Source: Veillonella sp. (GTDB lineage: Bacteria > Bacillota > Negativicutes > Veillonellales > Veillonellaceae). Taken from it: 18,906 nt of DNA. The translations under genes and the position numbers were made by a program. Below the pieces are notes generated by a model. It had not been told where the DNA came from, did not search any database, and was given only the letters and a program-made list of their open reading frames with translations. The stretch covers positions 1 through 18,906 of the forward strand of contig NZ_SVCB01000064.1 of assembly GCF_015058545.1 (NCBI RefSeq), written 5' to 3'. Positions 1 through 6,843 of the stretch are shown one piece after another; the first letter of the stretch is position 1, and each line of letters begins with the position of its first letter.

Positions 1-3000
1 CTTACCGGAACCGTCCGGTTCGTCACCGGCACTGAAACCACCCGGGAAGAAGACGATTTGAGCTTCATCCAATTTGCGTTTCATTTCCTGAATGGATTCT
101 TCCAATTCCGCTACGGTGCGGTTGCGGATAATGACGATGTCCGCTTCACCACCGGCCCGTTCAAAGGCAAGGGCCGAATCGTATTCGCAGTTCGTGCCCG
201 GGAACACCGGAATAACAACACGCGGTTTGGCAATAGCCGGAGCCTGACGCGGTTTCGCTTTTTGATCGTGAATATAAGCAACGGCTTCACCTTGACCGGA
301 TTTAGCTGTCAATGGGAAGATTGGTGCCAACGTGCTTTCATAAGCTTCTTCAAGGTCCGCTAAGGCAAGTTCGGTGCCGGCCACTTTGATGGCAGGTTCC
401 TTGGTGAGGGTACCGAGGACTGTTACATACGCTTCCTTAGCCCAGGCAGCAGCTGTAGCTTCGTCGGTTTCAATAATCCAGGAGCCACTGTGCGGAGCGA
501 ATAAGATATCTTTTACGTCATCGCTAAGTTCTACGCCGATGCGATCGCCGAGGGCCATTTTAGTGATGGCTGCAGCAATACCGCCTGCTTCTACTACATA
601 AGCAGCGGCCACTTTGCCGTCACGCGCTTCTTTGGTGATGCGGTCGGCTTGAGCTTTAAATACATCAAAGTCAGGCGTGTCGTCCTCTTTGCGTGGGAAG
701 TCCACATGAAATACTTTGTGCCCCGCTTCTTTGAAGTGTGGTGACAAAATATTATCTACATGAGCCGTTGTAACGGCAAAGGCTACGAGGGTAGGTGGCA
801 CGGTGAGGTCCATGAAAGTCCCGGACATGGAGTCTTTACCGCCGATGGCACCGATGCCCAATTCTTTTTGGGCTTTATAGGCACCGAGTAAAGCGGCTAC
901 CGGTTTGCCCCAAGCTGTTTCATCCTGATTTAAACGTTCGAAATATTCTTGTAAGGTTAAGTACGCTGTAGAGCGGTCACCGCCGAGGGCTACGATTTTG
1001 GCAACGGCCAACAGAATAGCCTGTTGCGCACCGTGGAACGGACTCCATTCGGATAAGAACGGATCGAAGCCGTGAGTCATGAGGCTGGCCGTCGTTGTTT
1101 CCGCGTGAAGTACCGGCAATTTAGCCGCCATACCTTGAACCGGTGTTTTCTGATAAAGACCGCTAAACGGCATGAGAACGGTACCGGCACCGATGGTGCT
1201 GTCGAAACGTTCGCCCAGACCCTGCTGCGAAGTTACGGCTAAATCTTTCATGGTGTCGAGCCAATGCGCTTTAAGGTCAGTTACGGCCGGTGTGTTGTAA
1301 TAGCCGGCAACCGGAGAAGCTACATGGGCTTTTTGATGCTGCTCCGCACCGTTAGTATTTAAGAAATCGCGGGAGATGTCGACGATGTTCACGCCCTGCC
1401 AAGTCATGGTGAGGCGGTTACTGTCGGTTACATCCGCTACGATGGTAGCTTCGAGATTTTCTTCGTCGCAATATTTTTGGAAAGCGTCCCAGTCTTTTTT
1501 GGCAATGACGCAAGCCATACGTTCCTGCGATTCGGAAATGGCAAGTTCCGTACCATCCAGACCTTCATATTTCTTAGGCACGGTATCAAGGTTGATTAAA
1601 AGACCGTCCGTTAATTCGCCGATGGCTACGGATACACCGCCGGCACCGAAGTCGTTACAACGTTTGATTAACGTGGTAACTTCCGGACGACGGAATAAAC
1701 GCTGGATTTTACGTTCCGTAAGGGGATTACCTTTTTGTACTTCCGCACCGCAGGAAGCCAGTGAGGATAAATCGTGTTCTTTGGAGGAGCCCGTAGCACC
1801 GCCGCAGCCGTCACGACCGGTTTGACCGCCGAGCAGGACAACGATGTCACCGGGTACCGGCTCTTCGCGACGTACGTTAGTGCGAGGAGCTGCGCCGATA
1901 ACGGCACCGATTTCCATGCGTTTCGCTACATAGCCCGGATGATAGTATTCACGAACTTCGCCGGTAGCAAGACCGATTTGGTTACCGTAAGAGCTGTAAC
2001 CGCGAGCGGCGCCGGTCGTAATCTGTACCTGCGGTAATTTACCTTCCAAGGTTTCATCAAGCGGGGTGAGTGGATTACCGGAACCGGTAACGCGCATAGC
2101 CTGATATACATAGGCACGGCCGCTCAACGGGTCGCGGATACAACCGCCGAGACAAGTGGCGGCACCGCCGTAAGGTTCGATTTCTGTCGGATGATTGTGC
2201 GTTTCGTTTTTGAATAATAAGAGCCATTCTTCGGTTTTACCGTTCACATCAACGGGCACAACGATGGTGCAGGCGTTGATTTCTTCGGACTCGTCGATTT
2301 CTTTGAGACCGCCTTGAGCACGCAACTCTTTAACGGCTAAGGTGGCCATATCCATCAAGGTGCGAGCTTTTTTACGGCTCGTATAGAGAACACCGCGGCC
2401 CGCCATGTATTCATCCAAAGCGGCGCGAATCGGTGCTGTTGCCGGGGTGTCATCGATGGTAATATCTGTAAGTTCCGTCATAAACGTGGTGTGACGGCAA
2501 TGGTCGGACCAATAGGTGTCGAGTACGCGAATTTCCGTAATGGTGGGATTGCGTTTTTCCGTATTGGCGAAGTAATCTTGGATGAGCGCCAAGTCGGCAT
2601 CGCTCATGGCGAGCCCCAAATCTTGACGAAGTGCTTTTAAAGCCGTTTCATCGGCGGTGATAAAGTTTTCAAGACTTTCAACCGGCTTTGGCGGCTGCAC
2701 ATCGAGGGCTAAAGATGTTGGAAGTTCGAGCGATGCTTCGCGGGAATCGACGGGATTAATATAATAATGTTTTATACGTGCCAAATCATCGGCGCTGAGA
2801 TCGCCTTCCAAGGCAAACATGCGAGCCGTGCGCACGGTGGCACCCGATTTGAGGGTTAACATGGCAAGACACTGTTCGGCCGAATCGGCTCGTTGGTCAT
2901 ATTGCCCCGGCACGTATTCGGTGGCAATAATATGTGTATTTTCGGTTTGTGGGAGGGTGTCAAAAAGCTCATCTACCGGTGGTTCAGAGAAAATAAGCTG

Positions 3001-3168
3001 TTTGGCATTGGCTAAATCTTCGTCAGATACGCCTTCAATGTCATAGCGTTCGTAAATAGTGACAGCTTTGACAGGAATATTCAGTTCCGTACGAATAGTT
3101 TGATACATGGAAGTAGCTTCGTGAGCAAAGCCTTCGCGTTTGCGGACGAAAATGCGATGAATTGACAT
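1..3168 (-). CDS. purL: Phosphoribosylformylglycinamidine synthase, single-chain (3' end beyond window)
   Basis: This enzyme converts FGAR to FGAM with ATP and glutamine, the fourth step of IMP synthesis. The open frame runs 1056 codons from the ATG at 3168-3166 to the window edge. It starts MSIHRIFVRKREGF, behind an AGGAGG at 3180-3175. Synthetase motifs are visible: WSDHCRHTTF near residue 218, KNETHNHPTEIEPYGGAA near residues 320-345, and GATGSSKEHD near residue 465. A linker leads into the glutaminase domain, which begins VFPGTNCEYDSA and reaches FFPGGFSAGDEPDGSGK at the edge. The glutaminase nucleophile Cys and the catalytic His/Glu lie outside, so completeness cannot be judged. Fusion of synthetase and glutaminase in one chain, with the EPDGSGK variant, fits the long clostridial/Bacteroides-type PurL rather than separate PurS/PurL/PurQ. 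It is transcribed away from the rest of the pathway. Confidence 0.96.
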   Translation of the reverse strand, partial: MSIHRIFVRKREGFAHEATSMYQTIRTELNIPVKAVTIYERYDIEGVSDEDLANAKQLIFSEPPVDELFDTLPQTENTHIIATEYVPGQYDQRADSAEQCLAMLTLKSGATVRTARMFALEGDLSADDLARIKHYYINPVDSREASLELPTSLALDVQPPKPVESLENFITADETALKALRQDLGLAMSDADLALIQDYFANTEKRNPTITEIRVLDTYWSDHCRHTTFMTELTDITIDDTPATAPIRAALDEYMAGRGVLYTSRKKARTLMDMATLAVKELRAQGGLKEIDESEEINACTIVVPVDVNGKTEEWLLLFKNETHNHPTEIEPYGGAATCLGGCIRDPLSGRAYVYQAMRVTGSGNPLTPLDETLEGKLPQVQITTGAARGYSSYGNQIGLATGEVREYYHPGYVAKRMEIGAVIGAAPRTNVRREEPVPGDIVVLLGGQTGRDGCGGATGSSKEHDLSSLASCGAEVQKGNPLTERKIQRLFRRPEVTTLIKRCNDFGAGGVSVAIGELTDGLLINLDTVPKKYEGLDGTELAISESQERMACVIAKKDWDAFQKYCDEENLEATIVADVTDSNRLTMTWQGVNIVDISRDFLNTNGAEQHQKAHVASPVAGYYNTPAVTDLKAHWLDTMKDLAVTSQQGLGERFDSTIGAGTVLMPFSGLYQKTPVQGMAAKLPVLHAETTTASLMTHGFDPFLSEWSPFHGAQQAILLAVAKIVALGGDRSTAYLTLQEYFERLNQDETAWGKPVAALLGAYKAQKELGIGAIGGKDSMSGTFMDLTVPPTLVAFAVTTAHVDNILSPHFKEAGHKVFHVDFPRKEDDTPDFDVFKAQADRITKEARDGKVAAAYVVEAGGIAAAITKMALGDRIGVELSDDVKDILFAPHSGSWIIETDEATAAAWAKEAYVTVLGTLTKEPAIKVAGTELALADLEEAYESTLAPIFPLTAKSGQGEAVAYIHDQKAKPRQAPAIAKPRVVIPVFPGTNCEYDSALAFERAGGEADIVIIRNRTVAELEESIQEMKRKLDEAQIVFFPGGFSAGDEPDGSGK

Positions 3169-3223
3169 AATAAGCCTCCTCTTAACATTGTCATTGGTGT
3201 ACTGGCTATTGTGCAGTTGTTTA

Positions 3224-3253
3224 ATTATAGATATAATATACCTATATTGACAA
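3224..3253 (-). promoter_or_regulatory. Probable sigma-A promoter of purL
   Basis: Reading the minus strand, TTGTCA (3253-3248) is followed by an 18-base spacer and a perfect TATAAT (3229-3224). Transcription would start near 3217, leaving a leader of about 50 bases before the purL ATG. The -35 box overlaps a TTGACA on the opposite strand. I see no G-box riboswitch or other known aptamer in this short leader. Confidence 0.6.
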
Positions 3254-3539
3254 TTCTAGTATATACGGTTTAGACTTTTTAGTAAAGAAAAATTTAATTA
3301 GGAGGAGTTAATAATTTCTTTCTTGTGATTATATTCACTTATTAATAAATAAGCGATTAACAAGTATGTTAAAAATACTGTCATATAGTTTTGAAATTAC
3401 TATTACACGTTACGTGGTTATGATATTATAATAATAGTTAAGACTTATTAATAAGGTATTAATTGTAAGAGACTAAGCAGTTTGAACAATAAGTTGGGGT
3501 TTGAGTGATAGTTGTTGCTGTAAAGGAGAGAAGATTACA
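3254..3539 (+). promoter_or_regulatory. purL/LysR intergenic control region with palindromes
   Basis: This is very AT-rich, gene-free DNA upstream of the LysR gene. A possible LysR promoter is TTACAC (3403-3408), an 18-base spacer, then TATAAT (3427-3432). The perfect palindrome CACGT-T-ACGTG (3406-3416) sits in that promoter. A second perfect palindrome, CTTATTAATAAG (3444-3455), is just downstream, and a near copy, CTTATTAATAA, lies at 3338-3348 within the inverted repeat CTTATT-AATA-AATAAG. An alternative upstream promoter pairs TTGACA (3247-3252) with TAGACT (3271-3276). LysR-type regulators commonly bind dyads near their own promoters, so autoregulation is plausible, but these sites are predictions. 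Confidence 0.4.
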
Positions 3540-4421
3540 ATGAGTATTTCTACTGATTTATATCGTACTTTTTTAGGGGTGGGCTTACACCTGTCTTTTT
3601 CAAAAGCAGCGAAAGAGATAGGTGTATCGCAATCGGCCATCAGCCAAAGTATTAAACAATTGGAAAAAGAACTCAATATGGTGCTGTTCGAACGTACGAC
3701 CAAATCGGTTTCGTTTACGCCGGAAGGTAAGGAATTGTTTGACACAGTGGCGAAAGCATTTTCCATTCTTGATAATGGCGTGACTCAATTACAGGATCGG
3801 TTGACTCATGAACAGGAAAGCGTTAAACTCGCTGCTACCGATACATTGTGTCGTCACTTCTTGTTGCCGTATTTTAAGAAATGGCAGGAACAGGAACAGG
3901 AGACAGGGCTTCAGATTACGAACCGTCCATCCCCTGATTGCGTGACTATGGTGGAAAACCGTGAAGTACAGCTCGCTATTGTCAACACGTATGAAGGCTT
4001 GGAATCTAATCCGCAACTGGAAGTTATTGAGCTGCAAACGATGCAGGACATTTTCGTAGGCGGCCCGTTTTATAAAGGCATGGGCACAGTTGATGTGAAT
4101 CGTCTCTTACAGGAGCCCTTATTACTGTTGACGCAGGGAGCCGCCAGCCGTGTGTTTTTTGACAAACTAACTAATAAAGCATTCAAAAAACCATCCTTCG
4201 AGCTCGGCAGCCTCGACGTGCTGATGGATTTAGTAGAAATTAACATGGGCATATCGCTCGTACCGGATATTTTGGTAAAACAGAAAATCAAAGAAGGGCG
4301 TGTGGTGGAAATTAAAACGGACATCGTAGTACCGCCGCGCAAGATTGCTTTGGTTCGTTCTCGTTTGTTGCCGATATCCCAAGGAGCCGCCAAATTTATT
4401 GACCTTCTGCTTAAGAAGTGA
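3540..4421 (+). CDS. LysR-family transcriptional regulator
   Basis: The 293-residue protein has the classic LysR layout. The N-terminal winged helix-turn-helix covers roughly residues 5-65 (FSKAAKEIGVSQSAISQSIK, then QLEKELNMVLFERTTKSVSFTPEG). A linker helix follows, then a periplasmic-binding-protein-like effector domain from about residue 90. I chose the ATG at 3540 because AAGGAG lies at 3523-3528 and the HTH starts at its usual distance; an in-frame TTG at 3501 would add 13 Cys-rich residues that do not belong to the family. The gene is divergent from purL and 42 bases upstream of xpt. It is therefore a candidate local regulator of purine synthesis or salvage. The effector is unknown, and the residues alone do not identify it. 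Confidence 0.9.
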   Translation: MSISTDLYRTFLGVGLHLSFSKAAKEIGVSQSAISQSIKQLEKELNMVLFERTTKSVSFTPEGKELFDTVAKAFSILDNGVTQLQDRLTHEQESVKLAATDTLCRHFLLPYFKKWQEQEQETGLQITNRPSPDCVTMVENREVQLAIVNTYEGLESNPQLEVIELQTMQDIFVGGPFYKGMGTVDVNRLLQEPLLLLTQGAASRVFFDKLTNKAFKKPSFELGSLDVLMDLVEINMGISLVPDILVKQKIKEGRVVEIKTDIVVPPRKIALVRSRLLPISQGAAKFIDLLLKK

Positions 4422-4463
4422 TATTGTAGAATAATCAAGAAGAATAATTAAGGAGACTTTCGC

Positions 4464-5039
4464 ATGGAATTATTAAAACAACGCATTATGGAGGAAGGCA
4501 TTGTTCTGAACAATCGCGTCCTAAAAGTTGACAGCTTTTTGAATCATCAAATCGATCCAAAATTGTTTGTCGCTATGGGTAAGGAAATTGCGGCGCGCTT
4601 CAAAGATAAGGGCATTCAACGTATTGTGACCATCGAAGCTTCCGGGATTGCCATAGCCTTGCCTGTGGCGATTGAAATGGATGTGCCATTGGTATTTGCG
4701 CGTAAGAAAAAATCGATTCTTATGACAGATGACGTGTATCATTCTGTTGTATATTCCTATACTAAAGAGGAAAATTATGATGTAACTATCTCCAAGCGCT
4801 TCTTGCCGGAAGGTGAAAAAGTGTTGATTATCGACGACTTTTTGGCAAGCGGTGAAGCAGCTATGGGGCTTTGCAAGTTAGTGGAAAGCGCCGGGGATAC
4901 GGTAGAAGGGATTGCTATTGTTATTGAGAAATCCTTCCAACCGGGCCGTGAACGCTTAGAGCGGGCAGGCTATGATGTACAGTCTTTAGTACGCATTAAG
5001 GCGTTTGAAAACGACCGTTGCGTATTTATTGAAGAATAA
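4464..5039 (+). CDS. xpt: Xanthine phosphoribosyltransferase
   Basis: Xpt transfers the phosphoribosyl group of PRPP to xanthine, making XMP for guanine nucleotide salvage in the cytosol. The 191-residue length is typical. The start region (MELLKQRIMEEG, then VLKVDSFLNHQIDP) closely resembles Bacillus subtilis Xpt. The PRPP-binding loop VLIIDDFLASGEAA is at residues 120-133, and the C-terminal VIEKSFQPGRERL block is also conserved. AAGGAG at 4450-4455 supports the ATG. In B. subtilis xpt is controlled by a guanine riboswitch, but none is visible here; the gene follows a LysR regulator by 42 bases, apparently in the same transcript. A pbuX-type xanthine permease, often its partner, is absent; a YbjN-like gene follows instead. 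Confidence 0.95.
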   Translation: MELLKQRIMEEGIVLNNRVLKVDSFLNHQIDPKLFVAMGKEIAARFKDKGIQRIVTIEASGIAIALPVAIEMDVPLVFARKKKSILMTDDVYHSVVYSYTKEENYDVTISKRFLPEGEKVLIIDDFLASGEAAMGLCKLVESAGDTVEGIAIVIEKSFQPGRERLERAGYDVQSLVRIKAFENDRCVFIEE

Positions 5040-5065
5040 TATTTATTAGTTAAGGGGTGTAAGTT

Positions 5066-5533
5066 ATGAACAGTAAAGCGGAAAAATTTGATCAGTTTTT
5101 GGCAGAACAAAACATAACCGGTTGGTTTGTTAAAGAAGAACATCAAGATGATGCCAATTCTGTAGTATATCGCGGTCATTTCGATGTAGCCGCACAACAA
5201 TTGCCGTTGTTTGTGGTGCTCGATGATACGGTGTTCAATTTGATGCGCTTAATCGTGACTACCGGTGCGGTACCTGAAGATCGTCGTCAGGCGGTTGGCA
5301 GATACTTAAATGAATTAAACGGTCAGTTCAAAATTTTCAAATATTATTTAGGTGCCGAAGACCATGTGATTTATATGGATATCAGTGTTCCGTCGGCTGA
5401 AAATAACTTCAATCCTGAATTGTTGGTTCGTCTTTTGGCTGAAGTATTGGAACCGCATTTGGAAGAATTCTATCCTACTATTTTAGGTAAAGTTTTGGGA
5501 ACCGAAACCGATCCTGCCGAAAAAGTAAACTAA
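5066..5533 (+). CDS. YbjN-like protein, first of a tandem pair, function unknown
   Basis: This is a soluble 155-residue protein with no signal peptide or membrane segment. Its layout is an N-terminal helix (KAEKFDQFLAEQNI), a strand segment VVYRGHFDV, then LPLFVVLDDTVFNLMRLIV, then a helix followed by FKIFKYYLGAEDHVIYMDIS, and a C-terminal helix beginning FNPELLVRLLAEVLEP. This alternation of strands and a C-terminal helix pair resembles the YbjN/type III chaperone-like fold, but that is a judgement by eye. AAGGGG at 5052-5057 supports the ATG. It lies 26 bases after xpt and 10 before a paralogue, so it is probably cotranscribed with LysR-xpt. No catalytic motif is evident and I assign no function. 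Confidence 0.75.
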   Translation: MNSKAEKFDQFLAEQNITGWFVKEEHQDDANSVVYRGHFDVAAQQLPLFVVLDDTVFNLMRLIVTTGAVPEDRRQAVGRYLNELNGQFKIFKYYLGAEDHVIYMDISVPSAENNFNPELLVRLLAEVLEPHLEEFYPTILGKVLGTETDPAEKVN

Positions 5534-5543
5534 GAGGTGCATT

Positions 5544-6029
5544 GTGGCAAACGCTAAGAATGAGAAAAGTGCAGTTTTTGAAAAGTTTTTGATTTCAGAA
5601 GATATTACCTGCTTCGACAAACGTAACATTGAAGATGAAGAAGATACGGTTGTATATCGTTCCTATATGCAAACTGATATGGGCGATATGCCTATCTTTG
5701 TGTTGCTTGATGCGACGATTTACAGCGTTATTCGCGTTGTGGTAGGCGCCAATGTGGTGACTTCCGAGAATTATCAGGCTATTACCGATTTTATTAATCG
5801 TGAAAACAGCATCTACAAAAACTTCAAATATTATGTTGAACAAGATGACAACAGTGTGTATTTAGACTGCATTTATATCAGTTCCAATACGGCGTTTGAG
5901 CCTGAGCTCTTATATGTGTTAATGAATCAAATCGTTCAATATATGCCTAAGGCTGTGCCGGCTTTGAAAGAAGCCATGGGAATCGAACAATTACCAGATC
6001 CTTTTGCGCAACATGCCCATGAACATTAA
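5544..6029 (+). CDS. YbjN-like protein, second of a tandem pair, function unknown
   Basis: This 161-residue protein is a diverged duplicate of the gene just upstream. Shared landmarks in the same order are F-FL----IT, VVYR, P-FV-LD-T, NFKYY followed by D--VYLD, and F-PELL near the C-terminus. It ends in a His-rich tail (HAHEH). The start is taken as GTG at 5544, with GAGGTG at 5534-5539 only four bases upstream; no better in-frame start is seen. It is the last gene before a strong terminator. The two copies could form a heterodimer, since YbjN-like folds often pair, but that is inference. No enzymatic residues are recognisable. Confidence 0.75.
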   Translation: MANAKNEKSAVFEKFLISEDITCFDKRNIEDEEDTVVYRSYMQTDMGDMPIFVLLDATIYSVIRVVVGANVVTSENYQAITDFINRENSIYKNFKYYVEQDDNSVYLDCIYISSNTAFEPELLYVLMNQIVQYMPKAVPALKEAMGIEQLPDPFAQHAHEH

Positions 6030-6034
6030 TAATC

Positions 6035-6073
6035 AAGGTGTTCTCTTATGCAAATAAGGGAACATCTTTTTTT
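6035..6073 (+). terminator. Intrinsic terminator of the LysR-xpt-YbjN unit
   Basis: The arms AAGGTGTTCTCTTAT (6035-6049) and ATAAGGGAACATCTT (6054-6068) pair over 15 positions with two G-U wobbles around a GCAA tetraloop. A run of seven T follows (6067-6073). This insulates the purE operon from the upstream unit. Confidence 0.92.
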
Positions 6074-6090
6074 ATAAAAATATCGATATT

Positions 6091-6145
6091 AATGTTCGGA
6101 TAGTATCGAACGTTAAGAAAAAATAATCTTTATATATTCGGATAT
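6091..6145 (+). promoter_or_regulatory. PurBox-like sites upstream of purE
   Basis: On the minus strand, 6103-6091 reads CTATCCGAACATT, matching 12 of 13 positions of the published Bacillus PurR box AWWWCCGAACWWT. It forms an inverted repeat with CGAACGTT on the plus strand at 6107-6114. A second minus-strand site at 6145-6133 (ATATCCGAATATA) matches 11 of 13 and ends five bases before the -35 box. The cores are 42 bases apart. Upstream placement near a pur promoter fits known PurR sites, but no purR gene is in the window and an AT-rich consensus can match by chance. Confidence 0.45.
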
Positions 6146-6149
6146 TGTG

Positions 6150-6178
6150 TTGACTAATAAGAGGGCTTTTGTTAGAAT
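6150..6178 (+). promoter_or_regulatory. Sigma-A promoter of the purE-purD operon
   Basis: TTGACT (6150-6155), a 17-base spacer and TAGAAT (6173-6178) form a near-consensus promoter; TG-T before the -10 adds an extended -10 element. The start would be near 6185, giving a leader of only about 57 bases. An imperfect inverted repeat (6172-6183 with 6191-6201) covers the -10 and the start point, which suggests an operator. Confidence 0.8.
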
Positions 6179-6241
6179 TTAGATAGAAAGTCTAATTCTG
6201 ACCGCAGGGTAGTTTTTATTCTACAGCTAGGAGGTATACAC

Positions 6242-6733
6242 ATGAAAGTTGGCATCGTAATGGGGAGTGACTCTGATTTGGGAGTTATGAAAAAAGCCGC
6301 CGACGTATTAAAGGAATTCGGCATTGACTATGAAATGGTTATTGCATCCGCTCATCGTACGCCGGAAGAAGTTAAGAAATTTGTAACACGTTTGGAAGCA
6401 GAAGGGGCTATCGCGTTTATCGCAGGCGCCGGCGCTGCCGCTCACTTACCGGGTGTAATCGCCAGTTTCACCGTATTGCCGGTAATCGGCGTACCGCTTA
6501 ATGCGACTGCATTAAAAGGCATTGATGCTTTATTGGCTATCGTTCAGATGCCATCGGGCATGCCGGTAGCCACTATGGCCGTAGACGGCGCTAAAAATGC
6601 GGCTTTATTTGCCGTTCAAATCGGTGCCGCACAAAACGCTAAATTGAAAGAACAATACAAGACATATCGTGACGACATGGCAAAAGCTGTTATTGCCAAA
6701 AACGAAAAACTACAAGCGGAATTAAATAAATAA
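6242..6733 (+). CDS. purE: N5-carboxyaminoimidazole ribonucleotide mutase, class I PurE
   Basis: PurE shifts the carboxyl group of N5-CAIR to C4, giving CAIR (step six to IMP). The 163-residue protein has the family hallmarks: GSDSD at residues 8-12 near the phosphate site, SAHRTP at 36-41 with the active-site His38, and AGAGAAAHLPG at 61-71. QMPSGMPVATMAV and GAKNAALFAVQI follow. SAHRTP and AAHLPG mark class I (mutase) rather than the class II enzyme that uses CO2 directly. One Gly of the usual GAGGAAHLPG is Ala here. Class I enzymes normally work with PurK, but no purK lies in this operon. AGGAGG at 6229-6234 supports the ATG. It is the first gene of the operon. Confidence 0.95.
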   Translation: MKVGIVMGSDSDLGVMKKAADVLKEFGIDYEMVIASAHRTPEEVKKFVTRLEAEGAIAFIAGAGAAAHLPGVIASFTVLPVIGVPLNATALKGIDALLAIVQMPSGMPVATMAVDGAKNAALFAVQIGAAQNAKLKEQYKTYRDDMAKAVIAKNEKLQAELNK

Positions 6734-6758
6734 TACACTTGATTTTTACTGTATATGG

Positions 6759-6777
6759 TTAACCGTAGTTTAACCGT
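6759..6777 (+). repeat. Direct repeat TTAACCGT x2, 11-base period, between purE and purC
   Basis: TTAACCGT occurs at 6759-6766 and again at 6770-6777, exactly 11 bases apart, about one helical turn. The first copy is part of GGTTAACC. The pair lies in the 110-base purE-purC gap, the longest gap inside the operon. It could be a protein site or an RNA element; no convincing internal promoter is visible. Confidence 0.4.
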
Positions 6778-6843
6778 TGATTGTATACGATTTACATTGC
6801 AGGAATTTTTTACAAGAAGTCTGATACCACAGGAGGCCACATT

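Noticed and set aside
374..3046. Plus-strand open frames of 60-150 codons within the purL region
   Set aside because: They are antisense to a continuous minus-strand PurL frame with conserved motifs, and they have no recognisable domains.
3366..3433. Small ATG frame (about 21 codons) upstream of LysR
   Set aside because: It has no ribosome site, low complexity and AT-rich codons.
3501..3539. TTG start adding 13 residues to the LysR protein
   Set aside because: The Cys-rich extension is foreign to the family, and the ATG at 3540 has AAGGAG upstream.
6181..6241. Possible purine, ZTP or PRPP riboswitch in the purE leader
   Set aside because: GACCGCAGGG recalls part of the ZTP motif, but the upstream domain and the CTGGGC core are missing and the predicted transcript leader is only about 57 bases.
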